Of a stretch of 64,000 nt of DNA, positions 18,023 to 26,489 are shown piece after piece. Below the pieces are notes generated by a model. That model was not told where the DNA came from and searched no databases. It saw only the letters and a list, made by a program, of their open reading frames with translations. The stretch covers positions 133,123-197,122 of the forward strand of contig JAKSRS010000002.1 of NCBI GenBank assembly GCA_024403515.1, in the 5' to 3' direction. Both the position numbers and the translations under genes were made by a program. This DNA is from Lachnospiraceae bacterium. Its GTDB lineage: Bacteria; Bacillota; Clostridia; Lachnospirales; Lachnospiraceae. The first letter of the stretch is position 1; each line of letters begins with the position of its first letter.

Positions 18023-19936
18023 ATGCCGTCACAATTTTTTGGATTAAATGTAGCATATACCGGATTGATAACGGCAAACGCCGGACTCAATACAACAGCT
18101 AATAACATCTCTAATAAAGAAACAGAAGGATATAGCAGACAGCAGGCCATTCAGGAAGCTAACAATCCAATAAGAACATTTACTACTTATGGATGTGCCG
18201 GCGCCGGTGTTGATACCATCGCTATTGAAAGAATTCGAGATGAATTTTACGATGTAAAGTTTTGGGATAATAACCAGAACCTTGGTTGCGCAACATCAAA
18301 GGCTTATTATTTAAAGTCTCTTGAAAACTATTTTACTGATACTGATCAGGTTGCAGGCTTTAACACAGCTTTTAACCTTATGTATAACGCTCTTGAAGAG
18401 TTATCTAAAAATGCGGGAAGTTCAGCTGTTAAATCACAGTTTGTAACATACGCTCAGAGCTTATGCGATTACTTCAATAACATTTCCAATGAACTTTGCG
18501 AGTTGCAAAAAGACGTAAACATGGAAATTAAGGACTCTGTTTCAACTATTAATTCAATAGCTGAGCAGATTTCAACACTTAATAAGCAGATAAACGTTAT
18601 TGAACTTTCAGGTGCTAAGGCCAACGAACTTAGAGATAAAAGAGCAACACTCCTTGATGAATTATCATCATATGTATCAGTTGAGACCAAAGAAACACCT
18701 ATTTATGATACAAACAACAGCTACGATACAGGTGCCAACAGATTCATGGTTACAATCGCAGGTGGCCAGGTCTTAGTTGACACAAACGAATACAACACTA
18801 TCATTTGTACTCCTCGTGAGACAAATGAAACAGTTAACCAGTCAGATGCCCTGGGTCTTTTTGAATTAAAGTGGTCAAATGGAGCCGACTTTAACCTCTA
18901 TAACCCTATGATTGGAGGAAAACTTGAAGGGTTAATTCAGATGAGAGATGGTAACAATACAGAGTACTTTAACGGTATGGTTTCATCTGTAAATCTTCAA
19001 GACAATCAGGTAACAATTAAGACAACTGCTGATTATTTAAATGACCTTGATAAATGTACTCTTTCATCAAGCGGTGGACGTATAAGCCTTGGTTCTGAAG
19101 TTTATTACTATAAGGACTGGTCGTTTGTATACGATGAGAAAGAACAGTGCAGTTACTACACTTTCCAGTTAGATGAAAACTACGGTAAATTCATTCTTTC
19201 TCCCTCAAGAGAAGGTGAAATAGCACAGATTGGAAAGTCCGTTGATTATCAGGGAATTCCTTATTACCAGGAACAGTTAAATGAGTTCGTAAGACTCTTT
19301 GCCAAAAACTTTAACCGAATCATTACTCAGGAAAACGCAGTTGACGGATATGGAAATCCTTCCAAAATTCTCTTCAAGGGAAATGATGTTTTGGGCGGAC
19401 AGTTTGACTTTGATGATTACTATAAGGATGGCTCAATGGTGATGCAGACCAATAAAAAGGATGGGGATACCGATAGCGAACCTTATTACGATTCATATTA
19501 CAGACTGACAGCTTCAAACTTTGCGGTAAGTAAAGAAATCAGCAGAGATCCCGACTTACTGGCAACAAGAACATTTAAGTCAGATGGTGAATCTAAATCA
19601 AATATTATAAATCAGCTTATTGAGATAAAAACAAGCGCCGAAAAACTTGTTTCGGATTATGGGACAAAGGGCTTCAGAGGCGGTTCGGCCAGCGAGTTTT
19701 TACAAAGTGTTTTGTCTGATGTCGCATTAAACGCAGCAAGAGCCAACAATTCTGAAAGATATTACACAACAATGCATGACATTATCGATAACCAGAGAAT
19801 TTCGATATCCGGTGTCGATTCCGAAGAAGAAGCAATTAACCTTGTAAGATACCAGAACGCTTACAATCTTGCTTCAAAGATGATACAGACCTTTAGTGAG
19901 ATATATGACAGACTTATTCTTGAAACAGGAGTATAA
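18023..19936 (+). CDS. flgK: Flagellar hook-associated protein FlgK, second copy
   Basis: A 637-residue FlgK homologue with the same ends as its neighbour (LITANAGLNTTANNISNKETEGYSRQQ, and at the C-terminus EAINLVRYQNAYNLASKMIQTFSEIYDRLI). The middle differs greatly from the first copy, including an inserted acidic and tyrosine-rich region about residues 330-500. AAGGAGG precedes the ATG. Its N-terminus is the closer of the two to textbook FlgK, so this may be the true junction protein and the 16212 gene an extra junction component, or the reverse. Confidence 0.9.
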   Translation: MPSQFFGLNVAYTGLITANAGLNTTANNISNKETEGYSRQQAIQEANNPIRTFTTYGCAGAGVDTIAIERIRDEFYDVKFWDNNQNLGCATSKAYYLKSLENYFTDTDQVAGFNTAFNLMYNALEELSKNAGSSAVKSQFVTYAQSLCDYFNNISNELCELQKDVNMEIKDSVSTINSIAEQISTLNKQINVIELSGAKANELRDKRATLLDELSSYVSVETKETPIYDTNNSYDTGANRFMVTIAGGQVLVDTNEYNTIICTPRETNETVNQSDALGLFELKWSNGADFNLYNPMIGGKLEGLIQMRDGNNTEYFNGMVSSVNLQDNQVTIKTTADYLNDLDKCTLSSSGGRISLGSEVYYYKDWSFVYDEKEQCSYYTFQLDENYGKFILSPSREGEIAQIGKSVDYQGIPYYQEQLNEFVRLFAKNFNRIITQENAVDGYGNPSKILFKGNDVLGGQFDFDDYYKDGSMVMQTNKKDGDTDSEPYYDSYYRLTASNFAVSKEISRDPDLLATRTFKSDGESKSNIINQLIEIKTSAEKLVSDYGTKGFRGGSASEFLQSVLSDVALNAARANNSERYYTTMHDIIDNQRISISGVDSEEEAINLVRYQNAYNLASKMIQTFSEIYDRLILETGV

Positions 19937-19955
19937 GTTTGAGTAGGAGAAACTT

Positions 19956-21431
19956 ATGAGAATAACCAATAAGATTATCCAGAATAATTCATTAACAAAT
20001 ATCAATAATAACCGAGTTTTACAGGACAAGCTTTCTACACAGATTGCAACAGGAAAAAAGATTGCAAGACCTTCTGAAGACCCTATTGTTGCACTTAGAT
20101 CTTTACGACTTCGTACAAGTGCTAATCAAACTGATCAGTATCTTAAAAAGAACGTGGAAGATGCCAAATCATGGCTTGCCGTAACTGAAGACTCAATCGA
20201 TACACTTTCAAGCATTATCACTGATATAAGAAAGCAGTTCGTAAAGGGTAATGTTGATTCACTTACCGTAAGCGATAGAGATGTTATTCGTGAAAATCTT
20301 GAAGCACTTCAGCAGGAAATCTACAATACAGGAAATGCAGATTTTGCAGGACGAAGCGTATTTACCGGATTTAGAACAGAATCACCTCTTACTTTCCAGA
20401 GCAATACAAACGCTGATTATGAAATAACAGAGCAGTTCATCATGAAAACTGATGATCTTAAGACAACAGCGAATGTAGCTGACACAGTAAATTATGTTCA
20501 TACAGGAGACATAAAGGCTGCAGGTTCCAATGAACAGAAGGTATATTCTGAGGATATAACTCGATTGAGACTTTCTTACAAAGATTGCAAGAGTGGAACA
20601 ATTGATATTAAACTTTCAGATGGCACTTCGCTTACTGCAACAACTATTTCAAAGGGTGCATCTCCGGATCCCTATGAAACAGTTACTGCTGATCCTGATG
20701 CTGTGGTTTATGTTCCTGAAACCGGAGAAGTTTTACTTGGAAAGAATGCTGCCGAAGATCCTAAGCTTTACGCAGGAGAAATCAGCGTAACATATCATAA
20801 AGAAGAGTGGGTTAAGGGTGATTTAAGACCTGAACATTACTTTGTTTGTAAAGATATCACAAACGGTATTGATTACAATGAAAGTAATTCTACCGGAGAA
20901 ATTGAATACAACATAGGTGTTAATCAGACACTTAGAGTCAATACACTGGCAAACGAGTGCTTCAATCATGATATTGCAAGAGAGATACATGACCTTTTGA
21001 ATGCAATAAACGAAGTTGCTCAAAACGAAAAGAATCTTGATGATTTGAAAAAAGAACTCGATTCGGTTCCTGAAACAGATCCTGCAGGAAGAGAAGCGGT
21101 TCAGGTTAAGATAGACGCGGCCAGAAAGGCTCAGACTTATTTAAACTCTAAACTGCACAATTTGTTTTCAAGAGGAATCGGAAAGTCAGATAACTTCCTT
21201 GATAGAAATAATCTGGCACTTACAAATTCCGGTACAAGAAGTAAAAGACTTGATCTTATCAAGAACCGTCTGGATACTCAGAAAACAACAATTGATGAGT
21301 TAAAGTCTGACAATGAAGATTCAGATCTTGCTGAAACAGCCATCAAGCTTTCAAGTGCAGAGTATTCATATAATGCAGCCCTGATGGCGACCGGTAAGAT
21401 TATGAAAGATACATTACTTAACTACATCTAA
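19956..21431 (+). CDS. flgL: Flagellar hook-associated protein 3 (FlgL)
   Basis: A 491-residue protein with the flagellin-like N-terminus MRITNKIIQNNSLTNINNN and ATGKKIARPSEDP. The C-terminal half ends in a coiled coil (SAEYSYNAALMATGKIMKDTLLNYI). It is longer than typical FlgL (about 300 residues), with an insertion in the central domain. It forms the second junction ring and lies directly after the two FlgK genes. Confidence 0.9.
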   Translation: MRITNKIIQNNSLTNINNNRVLQDKLSTQIATGKKIARPSEDPIVALRSLRLRTSANQTDQYLKKNVEDAKSWLAVTEDSIDTLSSIITDIRKQFVKGNVDSLTVSDRDVIRENLEALQQEIYNTGNADFAGRSVFTGFRTESPLTFQSNTNADYEITEQFIMKTDDLKTTANVADTVNYVHTGDIKAAGSNEQKVYSEDITRLRLSYKDCKSGTIDIKLSDGTSLTATTISKGASPDPYETVTADPDAVVYVPETGEVLLGKNAAEDPKLYAGEISVTYHKEEWVKGDLRPEHYFVCKDITNGIDYNESNSTGEIEYNIGVNQTLRVNTLANECFNHDIAREIHDLLNAINEVAQNEKNLDDLKKELDSVPETDPAGREAVQVKIDAARKAQTYLNSKLHNLFSRGIGKSDNFLDRNNLALTNSGTRSKRLDLIKNRLDTQKTTIDELKSDNEDSDLAETAIKLSSAEYSYNAALMATGKIMKDTLLNYI

Positions 21432-21465
21432 ATGAAATAGACAATTGCTAAAGAAAGGAAAAAAT

Positions 21466-21927
21466 ATGGTTATCAAAACAAGAGTATTTGGTGAAGTTAC
21501 AATTGATGATACTAAAATCATTAACTTCGAAAACGGAATCATAGGATTCCCGGAACTTACAGATTTTGCATTAATTCATGATTCTGACAAGGGGGATAAC
21601 GTGGGAATCAGATGGATGCAGTCAGTGCAGGAACCTAATTTTGCAATGCCTGTAATTGATCCTTTAATTGTTCGCCCTGATTACAATCCTGTTGTGGATG
21701 AGGATGTATTAAAGCCTGTAGGAAATGTCGACCCTGATGAACTTTTGGTTCTTTCAACTGTTACAGTTCCTAAGGACATTAAAAAGATGACAGTTAATTT
21801 ACGTGGACCTATTGTTATTAACGTAACATCGAGAAAGGCTGTTCAGATCATTCTTGATTCAGATGATTATGAAGTTAAGTTCCCTGTCTACGATATTATC
21901 AATGGAAAGAAGGTGGGTTCATGTTAG
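21466..21927 (+). CDS. fliW: Flagellar assembly factor FliW
   Basis: A 153-residue protein starting MVIKTRVFGEVTID at ATG 21466 behind AAAGGAA. It has the family segments ENGIIGFPEL, NFAMPVIDPLIVRPDY and VLSTVTVP. FliW binds flagellin and CsrA alternately, so that free flagellin releases CsrA repression. The gene overlaps csrA by seven bases, as in other Firmicutes. Confidence 0.93.
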   Translation: MVIKTRVFGEVTIDDTKIINFENGIIGFPELTDFALIHDSDKGDNVGIRWMQSVQEPNFAMPVIDPLIVRPDYNPVVDEDVLKPVGNVDPDELLVLSTVTVPKDIKKMTVNLRGPIVINVTSRKAVQIILDSDDYEVKFPVYDIINGKKVGSC

Positions 21928-22139
21928 CATTATCAAGAAAGAAAAATGAAGCAATAGTAATCAATAATAACATTGAACTTACAATCCTTGAGATTAAAGG
22001 TGAACAGGTAAAAATCGGTATTTCAGCTCCCAAAGACGTTCCGATTTACAGAAAAGAAGTATATTTACAGATTAAGGAAGCCAACGCTGAAGCTATGACA
22101 GCCGATGCAATTGAAGGCCTTAACAATTTGTTTGGCTAA
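21921..22139 (+). CDS. csrA: Translational regulator CsrA
   Basis: A 72-residue CsrA with MLALSRKKNEAIVINN, IKGEQVKIGISAPKDVPIYRKEVY: the two beta strands that contact RNA, including the conserved Arg and the VPIYR segment. It binds GGA sites in mRNA leaders; candidate sites lie in both flagellin leaders in this window. It overlaps fliW by seven bases, so the two are coupled. Confidence 0.95.
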   Translation: MLALSRKKNEAIVINNNIELTILEIKGEQVKIGISAPKDVPIYRKEVYLQIKEANAEAMTADAIEGLNNLFG

Positions 22140-22184
22140 TCAGCCAAAAGGTTATTTTTAAAATATTTTATTGAAACTATAAAC

Positions 22185-22231
22185 TTTCCTACTAATCTTT
22201 CCGATAGAAAGATTAGTAGGAAACCCTTTTT
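22185..22231 (+). terminator. Strong terminator after csrA
   Basis: A perfect 17-base inverted repeat (22185-22201 and 22207-22223) with a 5-base loop, then CCCTTTTT. It splits the late flagellar genes into flgM-csrA and flaG onward. Confidence 0.88.
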
Positions 22232-22268
22232 ATAGTGGCAAGGATGCTGCAGAAATGGAGAGTATAAG

Positions 22269-22688
22269 ATGGCAATAGAAGCAATGAACAACATAATGAG
22301 TCTTCAGGCAACACAGACTAATGCGAATATTGCGCCTAAACCTGCAATGGAATACACGGATGTATCTATCGCGGAAAATAGTGCACCTAAGGTTGACAAG
22401 TCAACTAAGGTTGTTGAAAACGCTGAACAGAAGGACAGCGATTTATCTCGTGACAGTCAGAAGGAAAGTTCCAATGAGGTTCTCCATAATGCTGTCGAAA
22501 ATCTTAATAAGAAGATGAGTAACTCAGAGGCAATCTTTGGTATACATGAGGGTACCAACAGAGTAACTATTAAGATTGTTGACAAAAAGACCAAGGAAGT
22601 TATTAAAGAGCTTCCTCCTGAAAAGACTTTGGATATGATTGCTAAGGTTTGGGAAATGGCAGGTCTTTTAGTCGACGAGAAGAGATAA
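22269..22688 (+). CDS. flaG: FlaG family protein
   Basis: A 139-residue protein. The N-terminal 80 residues are variable and polar; the conserved FlaG part is at the C-terminus (FGIHEGTNRVTIKIVDKKTKEVIKELPPEKTLDMIAKVWEMAGLLVDEKR). FlaG lies before fliD in many bacteria and influences filament length. It is 12 bases ahead of fliD. Confidence 0.88.
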   Translation: MAIEAMNNIMSLQATQTNANIAPKPAMEYTDVSIAENSAPKVDKSTKVVENAEQKDSDLSRDSQKESSNEVLHNAVENLNKKMSNSEAIFGIHEGTNRVTIKIVDKKTKEVIKELPPEKTLDMIAKVWEMAGLLVDEKR

Positions 22689-22700
22689 GGAGGATACCCT

Positions 22701-24485
22701 ATGCCAGCTCGTGTAACCGGTATGATTTCCGGTATGGACACTGAAAGTCTCATACAGGATTTAGTTAAAGCTAAAGGAACTAAAGTAGAAAAGTTAAAAA
22801 AAGATCAGAAGAAGATGACCTGGAAACAGGAAAAGTGGAATGACTTAAATAAAAAACTTAAGTCTTTGCAGTCCAACATAGTTGGAAACCTTCGCTGGTC
22901 TTCATCATATATGATTAAAAAGACCAAAACCAGTAATGAAGATGCTGTAAGCGTTATTACCGGTAAAGGTGCAATGAACTCAGTTCAGAAACTTTCTGTA
23001 AATAAATTAGCCTCATCAGGTTATCTTACAGGTGGCAAACTTTCAGCAAGTGACGGAACAACAGTTACTGATTCAACACTTGTAAGTGATCTTGCACTTA
23101 AAGATAAAGATGGAAATGCTGTTGAAGGATTTTCCGGTATTACAGGAGCTGGATCATTTTCTGTTACTGTAGGCGGAAAGAGCACAACCATCGAAGTTGA
23201 TGAAACTACTAAGATGTCTGATATCGTAAGACAGCTTAATTCAGCAGGTGTAAGTGCTAACTTTGATGAAAAGAACCAAAGACTTTTCATTGGCGCCAAG
23301 ACAAGTGGTAAAGACGCTGATTTTACAATAACAGCCAATAATGCTAACGGCGCTTCAGCAATGAGCCTTCTTGGAATCAATGCCAAGGCTACAGCAGGAG
23401 ATGCTGCAAGTAAGGAATATGCTAAACTTGCAGGATACTACAGCACATACGGTTCAATGACCAAAGAAGATGCAATCAGCTCAATTACAAGTGATGTAAA
23501 CTCTGATATCTATAAGCTTTTAAAGAATGAACTTAAAGATGAAGATGATACAGATTATGAAGCTGCATACGATAAACTTATTGAAAAACTACGCTATGCT
23601 AACACTGCATCAACTTCAGGAACAGGTTTTTATAATGAGGATGCACATCGTCTTGTGGGTGAAGATGCAGAGATTGAACTTAATGGAGTAACATTTACTT
23701 CAGCTACCAATAGCGTTGAAGTAAACGGACTTACATTCCAGTGTCATGCTATAGCATCTGATATTTCAATTACAACTGAAGATGATACAGATGGTATCTA
23801 TGATATGATTAAAAACTTCGTTAGTGAATACAACAAGATCATTAACGAAATGGACGCTTTATATAATGCAGAATCCGTAAGAGGTTTCGAACCATTAACT
23901 GATGATGAAAAAGAAGCAATGTCAGATTCCGAAGTTGAAAAGTATGAAGACAAGGTTAAAGGTGGCTTGTTTAGAAAAGATGACACACTTGGCCTCGTGT
24001 TTAACGGAATGAGAGATATTATGGCTGCCGGTTATGAAGTAGATGGAACCAAGATGTATCTTTCGGATTTTGGAATCAATACACTTAGTTATTTTACAGC
24101 AGCTGATCATGAGAAGAATGCTTTTCACATTGATGGAAATAGCGATGATTCAGATACAGCAGGCAACGCAGATAAGCTTAAAACAATGATAGCATCTGAT
24201 CCTGAAAAAGTTGTGAGCTTCTTTTCAGGTCTTGCAGAAGGCCTTTACAAGAAAATGTCTGATTTATCAGCTACTTCTGAAACATCATCATTTGGTTCAT
24301 TCTTTGATGATAAGCAGATGAAGAAGGATTTAACTTCTTTTGAAAGCAAGATTGCTGAAGCTCAGGAAAAACTTAACGCTTACGAAGATAAGTTTTATGC
24401 CAAGTTTGCAGCAATGGAAAAGGCGCTTGCGAAGTCACAGTCAAGCACAAGCTATCTGTCCGGATTATTTGGAGGACAGCAGTAA
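22701..24485 (+). CDS. fliD: Flagellar filament cap protein FliD
   Basis: A 594-residue protein with the FliD N-terminus RVTGMISGMDTESLIQDLVKAKGTKVEKLKKDQ and C-terminal domain (IYDMIKNFVSEYNKIINEMDALY, LSDFGINTL) ending in a coiled coil. It caps the filament and folds flagellins into place. AAGGAGG precedes the ATG. A FliD-like relative is encoded on the other strand at 32579. Confidence 0.93.
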   Translation: MPARVTGMISGMDTESLIQDLVKAKGTKVEKLKKDQKKMTWKQEKWNDLNKKLKSLQSNIVGNLRWSSSYMIKKTKTSNEDAVSVITGKGAMNSVQKLSVNKLASSGYLTGGKLSASDGTTVTDSTLVSDLALKDKDGNAVEGFSGITGAGSFSVTVGGKSTTIEVDETTKMSDIVRQLNSAGVSANFDEKNQRLFIGAKTSGKDADFTITANNANGASAMSLLGINAKATAGDAASKEYAKLAGYYSTYGSMTKEDAISSITSDVNSDIYKLLKNELKDEDDTDYEAAYDKLIEKLRYANTASTSGTGFYNEDAHRLVGEDAEIELNGVTFTSATNSVEVNGLTFQCHAIASDISITTEDDTDGIYDMIKNFVSEYNKIINEMDALYNAESVRGFEPLTDDEKEAMSDSEVEKYEDKVKGGLFRKDDTLGLVFNGMRDIMAAGYEVDGTKMYLSDFGINTLSYFTAADHEKNAFHIDGNSDDSDTAGNADKLKTMIASDPEKVVSFFSGLAEGLYKKMSDLSATSETSSFGSFFDDKQMKKDLTSFESKIAEAQEKLNAYEDKFYAKFAAMEKALAKSQSSTSYLSGLFGGQQ

Positions 24486-24509
24486 CACGATTATTGAGAG
24501 GTTTGTTAT

Positions 24510-24893
24510 ATGGCATTACCGAACGCTTATTCACAATATAGTAACAGCAGAGTCTTAACAGCATCACCCGCCGAACTTACTCTTCTTCTTTATGAAGGAG
24601 CAATCAAGTTTGGAAATATTGCAATTGTTAAGATGGAGCAGAAAGACATTCAGGGTGCTCATACCAATATCGTTAAAGTGGAAAGAATCATCGACTACTT
24701 GCGTGAAACTCTTGATATGAAATATCCGGTTGCCCAGGATTTTGAAAATATATATGTATATCTATCAAGAAGAATTCTTGACTGCATGTCCAGTAAAAAT
24801 CCTGCTGATATGGAAGAAGTTGTTATGCATCTTCGTTCTGTTAGAGACAACTGGAAAGAAGTAATGAAAAGAGCAGGTTCAGGTAACAGATAA
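24510..24893 (+). CDS. fliS: Flagellin chaperone FliS
   Basis: A 127-residue protein with NAYSQYSNSRVLTASPAELTLLLYEGAIKF, the FliS signature. It keeps flagellin unfolded before export. GAGAGG precedes the ATG and fliD is 24 bases upstream. Confidence 0.95.
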   Translation: MALPNAYSQYSNSRVLTASPAELTLLLYEGAIKFGNIAIVKMEQKDIQGAHTNIVKVERIIDYLRETLDMKYPVAQDFENIYVYLSRRILDCMSSKNPADMEEVVMHLRSVRDNWKEVMKRAGSGNR

Positions 24894-24921
24894 GAATTCC
24901 ACAGGTGAAATGGAGATTTTT

Positions 24922-25395
24922 ATGGGTAATACCTATATTAGCGCCTTGATAGATGGTCTTAAAAGTAAGATTGAGGTGCTTGAACAAATACATCAAAAGG
25001 ACGAGGAACAATTTGAGTTAACAAAAGTTACGCCTTTTCCTTATGATGACTTTGACAGGAATGTCGAGGAAAAATCAGTACTAATATATAAGTTAAACAA
25101 GCTCGACCAGGGTTTTGAACTTATCTATAATAATGTTAAAGAAGAGTTATCTTCTAACAAAGAACTTTATAAAGAAGAAATAAAGACAATGCAGAATTTG
25201 ATTACACGCGCAACGGATTTGAGCGTACAAATTCAGGCTGAAGAAAGTCGCAACAAAGCGGCTATGGAATCTGCTTTCAAGGATGAAAAGAGTAGACTTA
25301 AAAGTAACAGATCGGGTGTAAAGGCTGTAAGAAGCTATACTCAGACAATGAGAGCAGGCACCGCATATTCAGGGTTATGGGACGAAAAGAAGTAG
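24922..25395 (+). CDS. Probable flagellar chaperone in FliT position
   Basis: A 157-residue, mostly helical, charged protein (YISALIDGLKSKIEVLEQIHQKDEEQFEL...) similar in build to FlgN/FliT chaperones. The start is placed at ATG 24922 because TGGAGA lies 5 bases upstream; the ATG at 24910 has no spacing for a ribosome site. It sits after fliS, where FliT or a second export chaperone is usual. Its client, perhaps FliD, is inferred from position. Confidence 0.6.
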   Translation: MGNTYISALIDGLKSKIEVLEQIHQKDEEQFELTKVTPFPYDDFDRNVEEKSVLIYKLNKLDQGFELIYNNVKEELSSNKELYKEEIKTMQNLITRATDLSVQIQAEESRNKAAMESAFKDEKSRLKSNRSGVKAVRSYTQTMRAGTAYSGLWDEKK

Positions 25396-25441
25396 CTTTA
25401 GTTCGATAACGAATTATTAACCAAAAAAATAATTTTAGGTA

Positions 25442-25468
25442 TTAAGTATTCGGTAATCAAACCGATAT
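25442..25468 (+). promoter_or_regulatory. Sigma-28 promoter of flagellin gene 1
   Basis: TTAA at 25442-25445, a 15-base spacer and ACCGATAT at 25461-25468. It matches the sigma-28 consensus with one change in each box and leaves a leader of about 115 nt. Confidence 0.7.
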
Positions 25469-25478
25469 ATAATACAAC

Positions 25479-25589
25479 TAAAGGAAATAGTTCCTTTAAG
25501 TAATACCAATGGAGCGTACGGCCGGCGGTATTTAAACAATTACACATTTGTCGCAAGGAAGCGACATCTTATTTCAAGGAGGAAATAAT
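25479..25589 (+). promoter_or_regulatory. Flagellin 1 leader with CsrA-like hairpin sites
   Basis: Three hairpins are visible. TAAAGGAA/TTCCTTTA (25479-25498) has an ATAG loop. AATACC/GGTATT (25502-25532) holds a GGA in its loop. TGTCGC/GCGACA (25549-25566) presents AAGGAA as a six-base loop, the classic CsrA form. The ribosome site CAAGGAGG at 25575-25582 is itself a GGA site. A loop site plus a site on the ribosome-binding sequence is the arrangement by which CsrA represses flagellin (hag) in Bacillus subtilis. Confidence 0.6.
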
Positions 25590-26402
25590 ATGGTAGTACA
25601 GCACAATCTTATGGCGATGAACTCTAACAGAATGTTAGGCGTTACAGCAGCAACTCAGGCAAAGTCAACAGAAAAGTTATCTTCTGGTTACAAGATCAAC
25701 CGTGCAGCAGATGATGCAGCAGGACTTGCAATTTCAGAAAAGATGCGTCGTCAGGTTCGTGGTTTAACACAGGCATCTGCAAACGCTCAGGATGGTATCT
25801 CAGCTGTTCAGACAGCAGAAGGTGCTTTAGCAGAAGTACATGATATGCTTCAGAGAATGAACGAACTTGCAGTTAAGGCTTCTAACGACACAATGACTAC
25901 TGAAGACCGTGAGTACATCGATTCAGAAGTTCAGGCTCTTAAGACAGAAATCGATCGTGTTAAAGATACTACATCTTTCAACAACCAGTGCTTACTTGAT
26001 GGTTCATTCAAGGATAAGAACCTTCAGGTTGGTGCAGAAGCAACACAGACAATCAAGATTTCTATCGATGAAATGGGTATCTCAAATCTTAAGATTAAGG
26101 ATACTAATGTTAAGACTTTCAGCGATGCTCAGACAGCTATCAGCTCAATCAAGACAGCTCTTCAGTCAGTTTCTAAGCAGAGATCTGACCTTGGTGCCGT
26201 TCAGAACAGACTTGAGCACACAATTAAGAACCTCGACAACGTTGTAGAAAATACAACAGCAGCTGAATCAGCAATCCGTGATACAGATATGGCTACTGAA
26301 ATGGTTAGATTTGCTAACAATAACATCCTTACACAGGCTGGTACTTCAATGTTGGCACAGTCAAACCAGAGAAATCAGACAGTTTTATCATTGCTTGGTT
26401 AA
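25590..26402 (+). CDS. Flagellin, copy 1
   Basis: A 270-residue flagellin made almost only of the conserved D0/D1 domains: N-terminus MVVQHNLMAMNSNRML and KINRAADDAAGLAISEKMRRQ; C-terminus ending ANNNILTQAGTSMLAQ and LSLLG. There is little or no D2/D3 surface domain. The start is ATG 25590 behind AAGGAGG. Codon use is strongly biased. By hand alignment it differs from copy 2 at about 26 of 270 positions, mainly residues 145-215. Confidence 0.97.
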   Translation: MVVQHNLMAMNSNRMLGVTAATQAKSTEKLSSGYKINRAADDAAGLAISEKMRRQVRGLTQASANAQDGISAVQTAEGALAEVHDMLQRMNELAVKASNDTMTTEDREYIDSEVQALKTEIDRVKDTTSFNNQCLLDGSFKDKNLQVGAEATQTIKISIDEMGISNLKIKDTNVKTFSDAQTAISSIKTALQSVSKQRSDLGAVQNRLEHTIKNLDNVVENTTAAESAIRDTDMATEMVRFANNNILTQAGTSMLAQSNQRNQTVLSLLG

Positions 26403-26438
26403 TTATTTCGCTAAGAGATCTAACAACCATAGAGAGAT

Positions 26439-26467
26439 GGGAGAGCGTACGCTCTCCCTTTTCTTTT
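26439..26467 (+). terminator. Terminator of flagellin gene 1
   Basis: A 20-base perfect palindrome (GGGAGAGC arm) followed by TTTTCTTTT, 37 bases after the flagellin stop. Confidence 0.85.
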
Positions 26468-26489
26468 GAAGATATTTGGGAGATTATGT

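Noticed and set aside
23021..23386. A 121-codon minus-strand frame within fliD
   Set aside because: It is the reverse shadow of a clearly coding region.
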